The notes: generated by a model from the letters alone, not told the origin. A DNA stretch of 64,000 nucleotides from Clostridium sp. 'White wine YQ' (GCF_028728205.1 NZ_JAQYUU010000001.1:1229318-1293317); one strand, 5' to 3'. Positions 34,772 through 44,272 are shown, numbered from the stretch's first letter. Program-made: numbers and translations.

Positions 34772-36136
34772 ATGATGAAATTAATAACGTTATTTTCTGA
34801 TAAGAAGTTTTTTAAAGAAACTATTAAGTTAGCTCTACCTATAGCAACCCAAAACTTTATATTATCCTCATTAAATCTTTTCGATAATATAATAATTGGT
34901 GGATTAGGTGAAGTTGCTATTGCAAGTGTTGGCCTTGCAAATCAATTCTTTTTCTTATTAAACTTAGTTTTATTTGGAGTTGTAAGTGGTGCTTCAATAT
35001 TTACAGCTCAATATTGGGGAAAGAAGGATACAACTAATATAAAAAGAGTACTTGGGTTATGTCTTATTACTGCAATAATTGCATCTGCTATCTTTACACT
35101 TTTCGCACTTATAATTCCAAATACTATTTTAAGCATTTTCTCAAATGACCCTGAAGTTATAAATATGGGCGGAAATTATCTTAGAATAATTTCTTTAAGT
35201 TATATCTTTACTGCTATTTCCTTTGCTTATTCTGTTACTTTAAGAAGCATTGGACATGTAAAAGCACCAATGATCGTAAGCGTAATCGCTCTTGGCATAA
35301 ATACAATCTTAAACTTTGCCTTAGTTTATGGAGTAGGAAGCTATAAAGGTATTGGAGTTTATGGATCAGCTATAGCTACACTAATAGCAAGATTGCTTGA
35401 ATTTGCAATGATGCTATACATAGTATATAAGCTAAAAACTCCAGTAGCAGCTTCTATAAAAGAACTATCTGATTTATCATTTGAGTTTATTAAAAAGTTC
35501 TTTAAAATAACAATACCAGTTATATTAAATGAAAGCTTATGGGCACTAGGAGTCACAGTATACTCAGTAATATACGCACATATGGGAACATCAGTAATAG
35601 CTGCAACTAATATAGTAAGTACAATTGATAGACTTGCAATGGTAATTTTCTTTGGCTTTGGTAATGCTGCTGCAATTATGATTGGAAATAAAATTGGTGA
35701 GAAAGATGAAAAAAGTGCATTTTTATATGCTAATAGATTTATAATATTAAATCCACTTCTTGGTATATTAATGGGCGTTCTAATTTATATAGGTGCTCCA
35801 TCAATACTATTTGCCTATAATGTATCAGCTGAAGTTCATAATTATTCAAATTCCATGTTACATGTTTTAGGTATATTTTTATGTTTTAAGGTATTTAATT
35901 ATACAAACGTTGTTGGTATATTAAGAAGTGGCGGAGATACAAAGTATTGTCTCTTCTTAGATATAGGTGGAATGTGGCTAGTAGGAGTTCCACTAGTAGC
36001 ATTAACTGGATTATACTTTCACCTTCCTATAGAAAAAGTATATATATTTGTATTCATGGAGGAGATTGCTAAATTTATAGTAGGACTTCCTAGAATTGCT
36101 TCTAAGAAGTGGATAAATAATCTTGTTGTTCATTAG
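34772..36136 (+). CDS. MATE-family efflux transporter
   Basis: A 454-residue, 12-helix multidrug and toxin extrusion protein, exporting cationic compounds against sodium or protons. The typical first helix LPIATQNFILSSLNLFDNI and the GGLGEVAIASVGLANQF and FGFGNAAAIMIGNKIG motifs are present. It begins with two ATG codons behind AGGGGGG. It is preceded by the DUF2161 gene with a 60-bp gap, and a bidirectional terminator follows. Confidence 0.92.
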   Translation: MMKLITLFSDKKFFKETIKLALPIATQNFILSSLNLFDNIIIGGLGEVAIASVGLANQFFFLLNLVLFGVVSGASIFTAQYWGKKDTTNIKRVLGLCLITAIIASAIFTLFALIIPNTILSIFSNDPEVINMGGNYLRIISLSYIFTAISFAYSVTLRSIGHVKAPMIVSVIALGINTILNFALVYGVGSYKGIGVYGSAIATLIARLLEFAMMLYIVYKLKTPVAASIKELSDLSFEFIKKFFKITIPVILNESLWALGVTVYSVIYAHMGTSVIAATNIVSTIDRLAMVIFFGFGNAAAIMIGNKIGEKDEKSAFLYANRFIILNPLLGILMGVLIYIGAPSILFAYNVSAEVHNYSNSMLHVLGIFLCFKVFNYTNVVGILRSGGDTKYCLFLDIGGMWLVGVPLVALTGLYFHLPIEKVYIFVFMEEIAKFIVGLPRIASKKWINNLVVH

Positions 36137-36142
36137 TTAAAT

Positions 36143-36183
36143 AAAAGCAGGTATTTCAAAATAAATTTGAAGTACCTGCTTTT
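36143..36183. terminator. Bidirectional terminator
   Basis: AAAAGCAGGTATTTCAAA / TTTGAAGTACCTGCTTTT, an 18-bp stem with one mismatch, placed between the convergent MATE and histidine kinase genes and touching the kinase stop codon. Confidence 0.85.
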
Positions 36184-37087
36184 AAATATTATTAAATTTA
36201 ATCTTCCATTTTATCTTAATTGTCAAAACCCCATGATATAAAAGAGCTTCCACTTCGTGTCCTAACTGTTCTAGTAAAGCCTTAGTAATACATAAACCTA
36301 ACCCAGAATTTTTTTCACTTCTAGCTAAATCTGCTGTAAAAAATCTATCAAATATATGAGTAACATTTTCCTCATTTAAATTCGGTGCATCATTTTTAAA
36401 CTCTGTTATAATATAGTTTTTTTCTTGCCTTAGGTTTATATCTATTCTGTTCTTTCCATGCTCTAAAACATTATTAATTAAGTTAGAAAATATCCTTGTT
36501 ATAGCTTTCTCATCTGAAATAATCTTTGGAACATTTTCTTCAATATTAATATTGGGTTCAATGTTCTTATTTATAAAATCATCATAAAATAACGCTAGGG
36601 TTTCACAGAGCATATCCCCTAAACTAACTGCCTTCAAATCAAATTTATACTCTTTACCCTCAATTCTAGATAAATCATAAAAGCTTGTAATTAAACTTTG
36701 AAGAGTTCCAGTTCTTCTTTCTACTATCTCTAAGTACCTATCCTTTTCTTCTTTGGATATATTCCCATCTTTTATTAATTGTATATATCCCATTATAGAA
36801 GTTAACGGTGTTCTTAAATCATGAGATAAGTTAGCTATACTTTCTCTAAGTTTTTCTTCATCACTTTTAATTTTTACATTTATCTTTTGTTGGATTTCAT
36901 ATAAATTATTTATATTTACAACAAGATTTTCAACGTCCTTATCTAAGCCTGTCATTTTAACATTAGAGTAATCTCCTTTGCTTTTATTAACTTGCTTTGA
37001 GATGTACCTAATGTCATACTTTAGTCTTAAAATATAAGAGAGCAAAATGATTACAAATATTATTAATATAGCTATTATCCAAATCAT
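36182..37087 (-). CDS. Sensor histidine kinase
   Basis: A 301-residue kinase with one N-terminal membrane helix (MIWIIAILIIFVIILLSYIL) and no extracellular domain. The H-box NLSHDLRTPLTSIMGY (H89), N-box NLINNVLEHG and G-box GLGLCI are seen. Short kinases of this kind are typical of ABC-transporter-linked systems, where the transporter acts as sensor. The ATG at 37087 follows AGAGGG. It is the last gene of an RR-ABC-ABC-HK operon (39691-36182). Confidence 0.9.
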   Translation of the reverse strand: MIWIIAILIIFVIILLSYILRLKYDIRYISKQVNKSKGDYSNVKMTGLDKDVENLVVNINNLYEIQQKINVKIKSDEEKLRESIANLSHDLRTPLTSIMGYIQLIKDGNISKEEKDRYLEIVERRTGTLQSLITSFYDLSRIEGKEYKFDLKAVSLGDMLCETLALFYDDFINKNIEPNINIEENVPKIISDEKAITRIFSNLINNVLEHGKNRIDINLRQEKNYIITEFKNDAPNLNEENVTHIFDRFFTADLARSEKNSGLGLCITKALLEQLGHEVEALLYHGVLTIKIKWKIKFNNI

Positions 37088-37112
37088 TTTACCCTCTCCC
37101 TTCAAAATTATC

Positions 37113-38003
37113 TTATCTAATATCTTGCTTTTTAAATATCATTATACCACTTAATGTAGCAATTAATATAGTAATTATAGATACTATTATTGCCTTAGTG
37201 AAATCTCCGCTTGTAGCATGAGTAGAAGTTATCACTGCCCAATTATATGCTGGTGTAAGTTCGTAAAGTCTATCAAACCAATTATATTTCCCATAAAAAT
37301 TCGATATTATGGTTGGTACAACTGTAAATAAGACTATACCAATTCCTATTGTTGTTCCATTACTCTTTGCTAAAGTTGCTATTAGCATTATTAATGAAGA
37401 TACAGAGGTTCCTACAATTAAGGCTGCAATAAATGTCTTTAAGACTTCGATTATACCGATATTACCTCCCCATCCATACATAATTGATGCTCCTATAGAT
37501 GCAACACTAACCATTATTCCAAGTAGCACTCCAACTGCTATAGAAATCGCAATAAGCTTTGATAAATAATAATGTTCTCTCCTTTTGCCATAGGCTAATA
37601 TATTCTTTATAGTTCCTGAGGAATATTCTCCCGCAACTACGGCTCCAATTAATACAGCTATTATGATTTCCATTGTACCTGCTCCATAGGAGGCATAATA
37701 TATCTCCTCTCCCTTTGGATTAAATATATCTTTAGAGGCTATGTGAAATCCCATGCCTCCACCAGGTTGAACTATAGTAGAATCAGCATTGCTCACACTT
37801 TGAAGCTGATTCATAAATTGTTCTTGCTGCGCCTCTGACATCCCTTTTAAGCTGCTTTTAATAAAATCTTCTGAAGATAAAAGTTTTGAAAGTCCTAGTA
37901 ACATAACTGCAAGAAGTATCATAATAACGCATAGTACCTTTATTACTCTTGTTTTATAAACTTTATATATTTCTGCTTTTATTAATCTAGTCATTCTTAA
38001 CAC
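37113..38003 (-). CDS. ABC-2 type transporter permease
   Basis: A 296-residue membrane protein with about six helices. The N-terminal helix (VIKVLCVIMILLAVMLLGL) is followed by an extracytoplasmic loop of about 70 residues rich in Gln and Ser. The second half has the helices IIIAVLIGAVVAGEYSSGT and so on. It fits the ABC-2 permeases that export lantibiotics or drugs. It overlaps the ATP-binding gene by 17 bp. Confidence 0.85.
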   Translation of the reverse strand: MLRMTRLIKAEIYKVYKTRVIKVLCVIMILLAVMLLGLSKLLSSEDFIKSSLKGMSEAQQEQFMNQLQSVSNADSTIVQPGGGMGFHIASKDIFNPKGEEIYYASYGAGTMEIIIAVLIGAVVAGEYSSGTIKNILAYGKRREHYYLSKLIAISIAVGVLLGIMVSVASIGASIMYGWGGNIGIIEVLKTFIAALIVGTSVSSLIMLIATLAKSNGTTIGIGIVLFTVVPTIISNFYGKYNWFDRLYELTPAYNWAVITSTHATSGDFTKAIIVSIITILIATLSGIMIFKKQDIR

Positions 38004-38910
38004 CCCCTATAGTATTTAAGAAATATTCCTCTAGGTTTTGTCCTTTTAGTCCTATTTTATCTACTATAACTCCATTAACTGAAAGGAGTGTATTTATTTT
38101 TCCAACACTATCTAAATGACTATATACCTTAACAATGTTATTTGGATATACCATATAATCTGTAATATCAAGTTCTTTTTCAAGTAAAACAACACTTTTC
38201 TTAGTATCACTTACTAGAATCTCGATATATTGCTTGCATTTTTCTCTTAAGTCTTTTGCAGAAATTTCTTCAATTAAGTTTCCTTTATCAATTATTCCAT
38301 AATTGGTTGCTAGTTCAGAAAGCTCACTCAATATATGACTAGATATTAAAATAGTTACATCCTTTTCTTTATTTACTTTTTTTAACAACTCACGAATTTC
38401 CACAATACTAACTGGATCTAAACCATTAATTGGTTCATCAAGAATAAGAAATTTTGGATTTCCAAGCAGTGCATTAGCTATTCCAAGCCTCTGCTTCATT
38501 CCTAATGAAAAATTCTTAAACTTTTTCTTTCCAGCATCCTTTAATCCGACCTGCTCTAACACTTCATCAATGGATTCTTTTCCAGCAATATTTCTAACTA
38601 GCCTTGAAACTTCTAAGTTTTCTCTTGCAGTCATATTTGGATAAAAGGATGGGCTTTCAACTAAACTTCCTGTAATCTTTCTTGCTTCATCTATATTATT
38701 ATCTGAGGCTTCTGGTAAAAGTTCCACTTCTCCACTTGTTTTATGAATAAGTCCTGTAATTAATCTAATTAAAGTGGTCTTTCCTGCACCATTTTGCCCA
38801 ATAAATCCATATATTTGTCCTTTTTCAATAGTCATATTAACATTATTTAATGCATATTGATCTCCATATCTCTTTGTAAGATTATGGGTCTTTAAAACTA
38901 CTTCATTCAT
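37987..38910 (-). CDS. ABC transporter ATP-binding protein (BcrA-type)
   Basis: A 307-residue ATPase: Walker A GQNGAGKTT (about 37-45), signature FSLGMKQRLGIANALLG, Walker B FLILDEPINGLDP, and H-loop SSHILSE. The fold resembles BcrA/NatA-type lantibiotic-resistance exporters. Its partner permease overlaps it, and the response regulator lies upstream in the same operon. Confidence 0.93.
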   Translation of the reverse strand: MNEVVLKTHNLTKRYGDQYALNNVNMTIEKGQIYGFIGQNGAGKTTLIRLITGLIHKTSGEVELLPEASDNNIDEARKITGSLVESPSFYPNMTARENLEVSRLVRNIAGKESIDEVLEQVGLKDAGKKKFKNFSLGMKQRLGIANALLGNPKFLILDEPINGLDPVSIVEIRELLKKVNKEKDVTILISSHILSELSELATNYGIIDKGNLIEEISAKDLREKCKQYIEILVSDTKKSVVLLEKELDITDYMVYPNNIVKVYSHLDSVGKINTLLSVNGVIVDKIGLKGQNLEEYFLNTIGGVKND

Positions 38911-38995
38911 AAACTTACTCCTCCTTTTCTTTAGTTATATTATTAAATACATTTGATAATATAAGCTTAATTAAATATTAAGAAAGTATTAAGTG

Positions 38996-39691
38996 TTATT
39001 CTTGAAGCTTAAAGCCTATTCCCCAAACAGTTTGAATATATTTTGTTTCACTATCCACATGGGCTAATTTAGAACGCAAATTGCTCATATGTACATTTAC
39101 AGCATTATCATCTCCATATAATTCATCATCCCATAATGCCTTAAATAAATTTGCCCTAGTAAATACTTTCTTTGGATTGCTCATTAAAAGCTCCAATATC
39201 TTATATTCCATAACTGTTAAAACTATAGTTTCATCCCTTACTAGTACTTGCTTTGCTTCAGTATCTAAGACAATATTTTTATACGTTAATTTGCTATTTG
39301 AGATCTTTGGCATTGAGAACTCTTTATATCTTCTTAATTGTGCCTCAACCCTTGCTAAAACTTCATGAATATCAAAAGGCTTAACTATAAAATCGTCTGC
39401 CCCTAGCTTTAAAACATTAATCTTGTCCTCTTGAGCTGTTTTAGCTGAGATTACGATTATAGGCATTATTTTAAGCTTTCTTGTTTCAGAAATAAGTTCC
39501 TCACCACTTATTCCAGGCAGCATTAAATCAAGTAGCATAATATCATAATCATACTGTTCTATACACATTTTCCCCTCTGTGCCTGAGTATGCACTTCTAA
39601 CTAAATAACCTTCTCTAGTTAATATATTTGTAAGTAAACTATTAATATCGCTATCATCTTCAACTATTAATACATTTGCAATTGGATTCAT
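38996..39691 (-). CDS. OmpR-family response regulator
   Basis: A 231-residue regulator with an N-terminal receiver domain (D55 in LLDLMLPG; the acidic pair EDD at 11-13; K in VKPFD) and a C-terminal winged helix (NPKKVFTRANLFKALWDDE; NVHMSNLRSKL). It opens the operon that encodes an ABC exporter and its kinase and is likely to activate it. The ATG at 39691 lies behind GGGAGGG, but a GTG 21 bases upstream is possible. Confidence 0.92.
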   Translation of the reverse strand: MNPIANVLIVEDDSDINSLLTNILTREGYLVRSAYSGTEGKMCIEQYDYDIMLLDLMLPGISGEELISETRKLKIMPIIVISAKTAQEDKINVLKLGADDFIVKPFDIHEVLARVEAQLRRYKEFSMPKISNSKLTYKNIVLDTEAKQVLVRDETIVLTVMEYKILELLMSNPKKVFTRANLFKALWDDELYGDDNAVNVHMSNLRSKLAHVDSETKYIQTVWGIGFKLQE

Positions 39692-39767
39692 ATCTTTAAA
39701 AATCCCTCCCACTTAAACTTATAAGAGTATTAATTAAATTGTATCATGAAATTCCATAAATTGATAA

Positions 39768-39798
39768 AAGCTTAAACCATATTTTTTAGTTTAAGCTT
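39768..39798 (-). terminator. Terminator of the GntR/ABC operon
   Basis: AAGCTTAAAC / GTTTAAGCTT, a 10-bp stem with an 11-nt AT-rich loop, placed 10 bp past the permease stop. Confidence 0.65.
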
Positions 39799-39807
39799 AA
39801 TATTACT

Positions 39808-40467
39808 TTATAATTCTTTATTCTTGCATATAGAACAGGAAACCATATAGGATATAACCCCTACTAAAACTACAATCAAACCTCCAAGAATAGGTAAGAT
39901 ATATGGTTTTTCTTGTGAAATAGATATTGTTTTATTAATTAAGTTAATCATAACTGCATTTTTGCCACTTAAAAATGTTGGTAGTAGAAAGACTATAAAT
40001 GCAGGAACCATATATATTATCATTGATAACATTTTACCTTTCTCTAATCCAAATTTATAATAAATAGGATATTGAACTAAACATATAATTGACGCAGCAA
40101 TTCCTGAAATACATACAATTGATAATTCTAAATTACTTAATAAATTATTAGAATAGAAGTACCAAATAACGCCTCCATTAATTCCCCATATAATTATTAT
40201 TAAACTAGATAAATATAAAAATCTTCCTAGCACCATATGGGATATCTTTGAGGGTAACATATAATACATCTTAGTACACTCCTCATTTACTTCTGCTGAA
40301 AATGGCACCGTTCCAACTATTACTAAAAAGAAAAACATATACCCAATTCCCATTATAGGAGCCTCTTTCATAAAGAAAATTAGAAATATTGCAGGTAGTA
40401 ATAAAAAATATCTAAAAATACCTTTCATCATCCTAAAATCAAGTTTTAAAAAGCTTAAAGATTTCAT
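39808..40467 (-). CDS. ABC-2 family transporter permease
   Basis: A 219-residue membrane protein with about six helices (FLLLPAIFLIFFMKEA, GYMFFFLVIVGTVPFSA, and a final ILGGLIVVLVGVISYMV). Its N-terminal half resembles YtrC/ABC-2-like permeases, and it is the partner of the ATPase directly upstream (abutting by one base). The substrate is unknown. Confidence 0.8.
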   Translation of the reverse strand: MKSLSFLKLDFRMMKGIFRYFLLLPAIFLIFFMKEAPIMGIGYMFFFLVIVGTVPFSAEVNEECTKMYYMLPSKISHMVLGRFLYLSSLIIIIWGINGGVIWYFYSNNLLSNLELSIVCISGIAASIICLVQYPIYYKFGLEKGKMLSMIIYMVPAFIVFLLPTFLSGKNAVMINLINKTISISQEKPYILPILGGLIVVLVGVISYMVSCSICKNKEL

Positions 40468-41336
40468 TATCTCTTCCCCCTAACACCTTTTATATGAAAT
40501 ACCACAATATCATCCACTCTTGGCTTCTCAATTAAAAAACCATCATTAAAATACTTAGCGTCACTTGAATGAATTAATCCTTCAAAGCCTATATTCGATT
40601 TCTTACATCCAATAAGCTTCTTTTCTCTTTCATCTGTTAAGTCTTCATTTCCACCCTTTACAATTAAATAACTCTCCACTATATTATCTTTTGAGTCATA
40701 AAAAATAGTTTTTCCTTTATCTATAAAATATAGATAGTCTGCTATCTTTTCTAAGTCGCTCATTATATGTGTTGAAAACATAACACTTCTTTCTCCATCA
40801 GATATATAATCCTGTAATATTTCAAGAATTTCACTTCTTATAACTGGATCAAGTCCACTAGTAGGTTCATCAAGCACTAAAAGTTTAGTATCTCTTGATA
40901 AAACGGTAGCAAACATCAATTTAAGCTTCATACCTTTTGAAAATTTCCTAAGGGCTGTCTTCCTTGGCAGTTCCCACATATTAACGTAAGATATAAACTT
41001 CTCCTCATCAAAAGTTGGATAAAAATCTTTTAAACTACCCAGTATATCATTTATATTAAAACACTCAGGATAATAACATTCATCAGCTATATAACCTATC
41101 ATTTCTTTATATGCTTCCTCATTATCAATATAACTTTTCCCCATAACTGTTATTTGCCCGCTGTCTCTTTTTAACTGTTCCATAATGAGCTTAATAGTTG
41201 TTGTTTTTCCTGCTCCGTTTTGTCCTATATATCCTAAAATATATCCTTTAGGTAATTCTAAGTTTATATTTTCAAGTTTAAAGGATCCAAAGTTCTTACT
41301 TAGATTTTTAATTTCAAGTGCATTCACTTTTCTCAC
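40467..41336 (-). CDS. ABC transporter ATP-binding protein (YtrB-type)
   Basis: A 289-residue ATPase with Walker A GQNGAGKTTT, signature KFSKGMKLKLMFATVLSR, Walker B LLVLDEPTSGLDP, and STHIMSD. It overlaps the GntR gene by 4 bp. The GntR-ATPase-permease order matches the ytr/GntR-controlled systems of Firmicutes, which respond to cell-wall antibiotics. Confidence 0.92.
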   Translation of the reverse strand: MRKVNALEIKNLSKNFGSFKLENINLELPKGYILGYIGQNGAGKTTTIKLIMEQLKRDSGQITVMGKSYIDNEEAYKEMIGYIADECYYPECFNINDILGSLKDFYPTFDEEKFISYVNMWELPRKTALRKFSKGMKLKLMFATVLSRDTKLLVLDEPTSGLDPVIRSEILEILQDYISDGERSVMFSTHIMSDLEKIADYLYFIDKGKTIFYDSKDNIVESYLIVKGGNEDLTDEREKKLIGCKKSNIGFEGLIHSSDAKYFNDGFLIEKPRVDDIVVFHIKGVRGKR

Positions 41337-41704
41337 TCCTCCATCAAATTTTCTAATATTTCTATAAGTTCTTTATTAGATATGTTTGCAATCTTTGCAT
41401 CTTCAATAGCTGATAAAAATGACTCTTCTATTCGTCTTAAGTACTGTTCTTTTACCATCTCATTATCCTTAGGTAAAACTACACTACCTTTACCTTGTAT
41501 TGTTGCTATAAATCCTTCAGCTTCTAAATCTGAATAAGCTCTAGTTGTTGTAATAACACTTATGCCTAACTCTTTAGCTAATTGTCTTATTGAGGGTAAA
41601 AATTCATTTTCAGGAATATTTCCTGATAGAATCTGCTCTTTTATCTGAACTTTTATCTGCTCATATATAGGTAAATCAGATTTATTTGAAATTAATATTT
41701 TCAA
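41333..41704 (-). CDS. GntR-family regulator, YtrA subfamily
   Basis: A 123-residue short GntR protein: an N-terminal winged helix (LPIYEQIKVQIKEQILSGNI; RQLAKELGISVITTTRAYSDL) and a C-terminal helical dimerisation part with no ligand domain. It probably represses its own operon; a palindromic operator lies over its promoter. Confidence 0.92.
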   Translation of the reverse strand: MKILISNKSDLPIYEQIKVQIKEQILSGNIPENEFLPSIRQLAKELGISVITTTRAYSDLEAEGFIATIQGKGSVVLPKDNEMVKEQYLRRIEESFLSAIEDAKIANISNKELIEILENLMEE

Positions 41705-41726
41705 TAATTCTACCTCCTTTGTTAAT

Positions 41727-41769
41727 ACTGTATATATTATAATATATACAGTATATACACTATTGTCAA
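41727..41769 (-). promoter_or_regulatory. Promoter and palindromic operator of the GntR operon
   Basis: On the minus strand, TTGACA (41769-41764), 17 bp, TATATT (41746-41741). The palindrome ACTGTATATATTATAATATA ... CAGT (41727-41752) covers the -10 box. GTATA/TATAC half-sites are typical of YtrA-type GntR operators, which suits repression by occlusion. Confidence 0.75.
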
Positions 41770-41960
41770 TAAAAAAATATAAATTTAATAAAAATAAACA
41801 CCTACTAAACTAAGCGGTGTTTATAAATAAAAGCTTTCATTTTTTATAGCACATATAAAGATATCAAACTAGTAATTTGTTATAAATATGTTAAAATGTA
41901 GAAGAATGAGGTCGTGAGAATTACTTGAATGCTAATTTAATTATAGGAGAGGTGTTTATT

Positions 41961-42107
41961 ATGAAAAAGTTGATTAACCTATTACCTCTTATGGTAATAT
42001 TACTTCTAACTTTTACAAACTTATCTAAACCAATTAAAGCTATAGCTATTATAATAACTATGTTGTTCTATATTTACAGCATTAGAAATAATACAAATAG
42101 TAACTGA
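41961..42107 (+). CDS. Small membrane protein, 48 aa
   Basis: Unrecognised. A 48-residue protein with two hydrophobic segments (LLPLMVILLLTFTNL; AIAIIITMLFYIY) and a polar tail. The ATG at 41961 follows AGGAGAGGTG, which decides the start. It is probably a single-gene unit followed by a weak hairpin. It could be an accessory peptide, a toxin-like peptide or part of a stress response; none can be shown. Confidence 0.6.
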   Translation: MKKLINLLPLMVILLLTFTNLSKPIKAIAIIITMLFYIYSIRNNTNSN

Positions 42108-42148
42108 GTAAATCAAAAATGTAAGAAAACTAATGGTTTGCCACAAAA

Positions 42149-42182
42149 AGTAAAAAGCCCTGCAATTGCAGAACTTTTACTA
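42149..42182 (+). terminator. Weak terminator after the 48-aa gene
   Basis: AGTAAAAAG...TGCAATTGCA...CTTTTACT forms an interrupted stem followed by AAGATAT. The T run is short. Confidence 0.4.
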
Positions 42183-42309
42183 AGATATCAACTTAAATAT
42201 TAATTTTATAGAGTAATTTCTAGCTATTTACCATGTTAGTTATCTTAATCACTAACAATATAACATTTTTCCTTTCAATCAATTTCTACATTACAGATAA
42301 TTTTTCAGG

Positions 42310-42507
42310 TTATATTCTCTTTCCTTTATCCCTTATAAAATTATCAAATACAAATTTCAAAATCACTAGTTGGGGAAATAAAAGGAATAGCATTGGTATC
42401 TTAATTAAAATGTTATACTTTAGTGATATACTTATCAAAATAAATAAAGTTAACAATACTATAGCCTGCATTATAATGCAGCTTACAAGTTTAATATCTT
42501 TTTTCAT
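42310..42507 (-). CDS. Small membrane protein, 65 aa
   Basis: Unrecognised. The protein has two helices (IIMQAIVLLTLFILISIS; IKIPMLFLLFPQLVILKFVF) and basic ends. An AAAGAGGT site lies 4-5 bases upstream of the ATG, which supports translation in this strand over the longer opposite-strand frame. It lies beside two more tiny membrane proteins. Confidence 0.6.
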   Translation of the reverse strand: MKKDIKLVSCIIMQAIVLLTLFILISISLKYNILIKIPMLFLLFPQLVILKFVFDNFIRDKGKRI

Positions 42508-42586
42508 AATTACCTCTTTAATAACATATTTTAAAAGAACATTGACCTTAAATAACTGTTCTTCGCCCAGACATCCTAATTTTAGG

Positions 42587-42775
42587 CTATGATTTTTTTA
42601 TTCTTATCCTTATCAATAATACCGCAATTAGTGCAATTGAAAGAACAGCAATTATTGGAACTAATTTACTCGTGTCAACTTTATCCTTGATATTATCATT
42701 TGTTATAACTATCATTGCAATAAATAGTCCTAAAGATATTATCAAAAAAATAATTTTAATTACATTATCTTTCAA
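42587..42775 (-). CDS. Small membrane protein, 62 aa
   Basis: Unrecognised, two hydrophobic helices (IIFLIISLGLFIAMIVI; VPIIAVLSIALIAVLLI) with a basic tail. It starts with TTG; GGAGG lies 12 bases upstream, a longer distance than usual. It lies 79 bp upstream of the 65-aa protein gene, and both may be one transcript. Confidence 0.55.
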   Translation of the reverse strand: MKDNVIKIIFLIISLGLFIAMIVITNDNIKDKVDTSKLVPIIAVLSIALIAVLLIRIRIKKS

Positions 42776-42865
42776 GTTGCTGAAATACCTCCTTATGTTC
42801 CTTCAATCAATAAAATACTAGATATCCTAAGCATTATGATAAAACTAATTTTTATAAGTATTTTT

Positions 42866-43135
42866 TTATTTTCTATTCTCATTAATATATTTCTGATACT
42901 TTACTTCTGAACTATTCCATGAAAATTTACCAATTATTATACCACCTATAATACCAATTATAGTATCTATAATGATATTTTGAATATTAAACATAATCTT
43001 ACCTTCCATTAGTCTTCCTATTCCAATAAACATATTTATTAAGAATACAAAATATATGATCCATAATACGGTATACTTACTTTTTCCTAACTTACGAAAC
43101 TTGGACCAGGATTTAAAATTCTTATCTATTAGCAC
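42866..43135 (-). CDS. Small membrane protein, 89 aa
   Basis: Unrecognised. It has a basic N-terminus (KFRKLGKSKY) and two membrane helices (LWIIYFVFLINMFIGIG; IIIDTIIGIIGGIIIGKF) and a polar tail. GGGGGAG lies just before the GTG start. It is the first of three small membrane-protein genes in the same direction. Confidence 0.6.
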   Translation of the reverse strand: MLIDKNFKSWSKFRKLGKSKYTVLWIIYFVFLINMFIGIGRLMEGKIMFNIQNIIIDTIIGIIGGIIIGKFSWNSSEVKYQKYINENRK

Positions 43136-43270
43136 TTTCTCCCCCTAAATACAACTACACATATTACAATAACTTACAATTGTCTATTGGTTTTATTATA
43201 CAGTATGCAAGTGCCCAATTACAATATCTTGCATTTTTCTTTAACATAATATGATTTTAAGTAATATAAA

Positions 43271-43310
43271 AAGCCATCTTAAAAGTAACTAAATACCTTT
43301 AAAATGACTT
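43271..43310 (-). terminator. Terminator of the CDF gene
   Basis: A 17-bp stem with three wobble or mismatched pairs (43271-43287 and 43294-43310), 8 bases past the transporter stop, followed by T-rich sequence on the minus strand. Confidence 0.6.
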
Positions 43311-43317
43311 TAATCAT

Positions 43318-44187
43318 CTAAATATCAGGCTCTACATGTACAATAGCCTCACTTATATTGAATTTATCTATTAGCATTTTCTCAATTTCTACTGTTATAC
43401 TATGCCCTTCTACAACGGTTAATTTTGAATCAACTGTAACTACTACATCTAATAGAATAATGTTTCCATGGGCTCTACCTCTTACACTTTTAATACTTAG
43501 AACCCCATTAACAGTACTTATACTTTTAGCGATATTATCTAAATCTTCTTTTTTAAATCCATCAGATAGATTATGGGAGGCTTCACTAAAAATTTCCCAA
43601 CCAGTCTTTATTATAAGTATTCCAACAATTACAGCAGCTAGTGGATCTATCCATGGAAAACCAAATTGAGATGCGAAAATACCAACTGAAGTTCCTACAC
43701 TTACCCAGGCATCAGATAGATTATCTTTAGCAGCTGCCATTAATCCCGCACTATTTATTGAAACTGCAATTTTCTTATTATATCTATAAACAAAATAAAT
43801 AGCTATTGCACAAATAATTGCAGTAATGGCTGCAACTATATCTGGTTTTTCTCCTTTAAAATATATTATTGATTTTGCAGCAGTATAAAGAACATTTAGC
43901 CCTACAACTATCATGATTAGTGATGCTACTAAGGACGCTATGGTTTCTGCTCTTAAATGTCCATATGCATGATTTTCATCTGCTGGTTTTCTTGATATTC
44001 TAAGTCCAATTAAAACAGCTAATGATGCTATTATATCTGTGGTATTATTAAGTCCATCAGCCATTAAGGCTTCAGACTTTGAAAAATACCCTACAACTAA
44101 TTTGAACATTGCAAGAGCTATATATGCTAATATACTAACACGTGCACCTTTTTCTGCTATCTTTAAGTTTTCATATTTATCATCCAT
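43318..44187 (-). CDS. Cation diffusion facilitator transporter
   Basis: A 289-residue CDF protein exporting divalent metals (Zn, Fe or Mn) by proton exchange. Six membrane helices (about 15-210) carry the metal site: DGLNNTTD in helix 2 and the HAYGHLRAETIAS loop, plus AAKDNLSDAWVS in helix 5. The cytoplasmic C-terminal domain has GRAHGNIILLDVVV and ends HVEPD. Metal specificity cannot be read. Confidence 0.92.
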   Translation of the reverse strand: MDDKYENLKIAEKGARVSILAYIALAMFKLVVGYFSKSEALMADGLNNTTDIIASLAVLIGLRISRKPADENHAYGHLRAETIASLVASLIMIVVGLNVLYTAAKSIIYFKGEKPDIVAAITAIICAIAIYFVYRYNKKIAVSINSAGLMAAAKDNLSDAWVSVGTSVGIFASQFGFPWIDPLAAVIVGILIIKTGWEIFSEASHNLSDGFKKEDLDNIAKSISTVNGVLSIKSVRGRAHGNIILLDVVVTVDSKLTVVEGHSITVEIEKMLIDKFNISEAIVHVEPDI

Positions 44188-44272
44188 AATTTTAGCTCCC
44201 CGATATAATTTATTGACTTATAAACTATAGTATTTATTTTTCACTTAAATAATATCCAAGGCTAACTTTAGT

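Noticed and set aside
42233..42592. Plus-strand open frame of 119 codons
   Set aside because: Without a ribosome binding site and antisense to the 65-residue gene, which has AAAGAGGT upstream and membrane-protein character.
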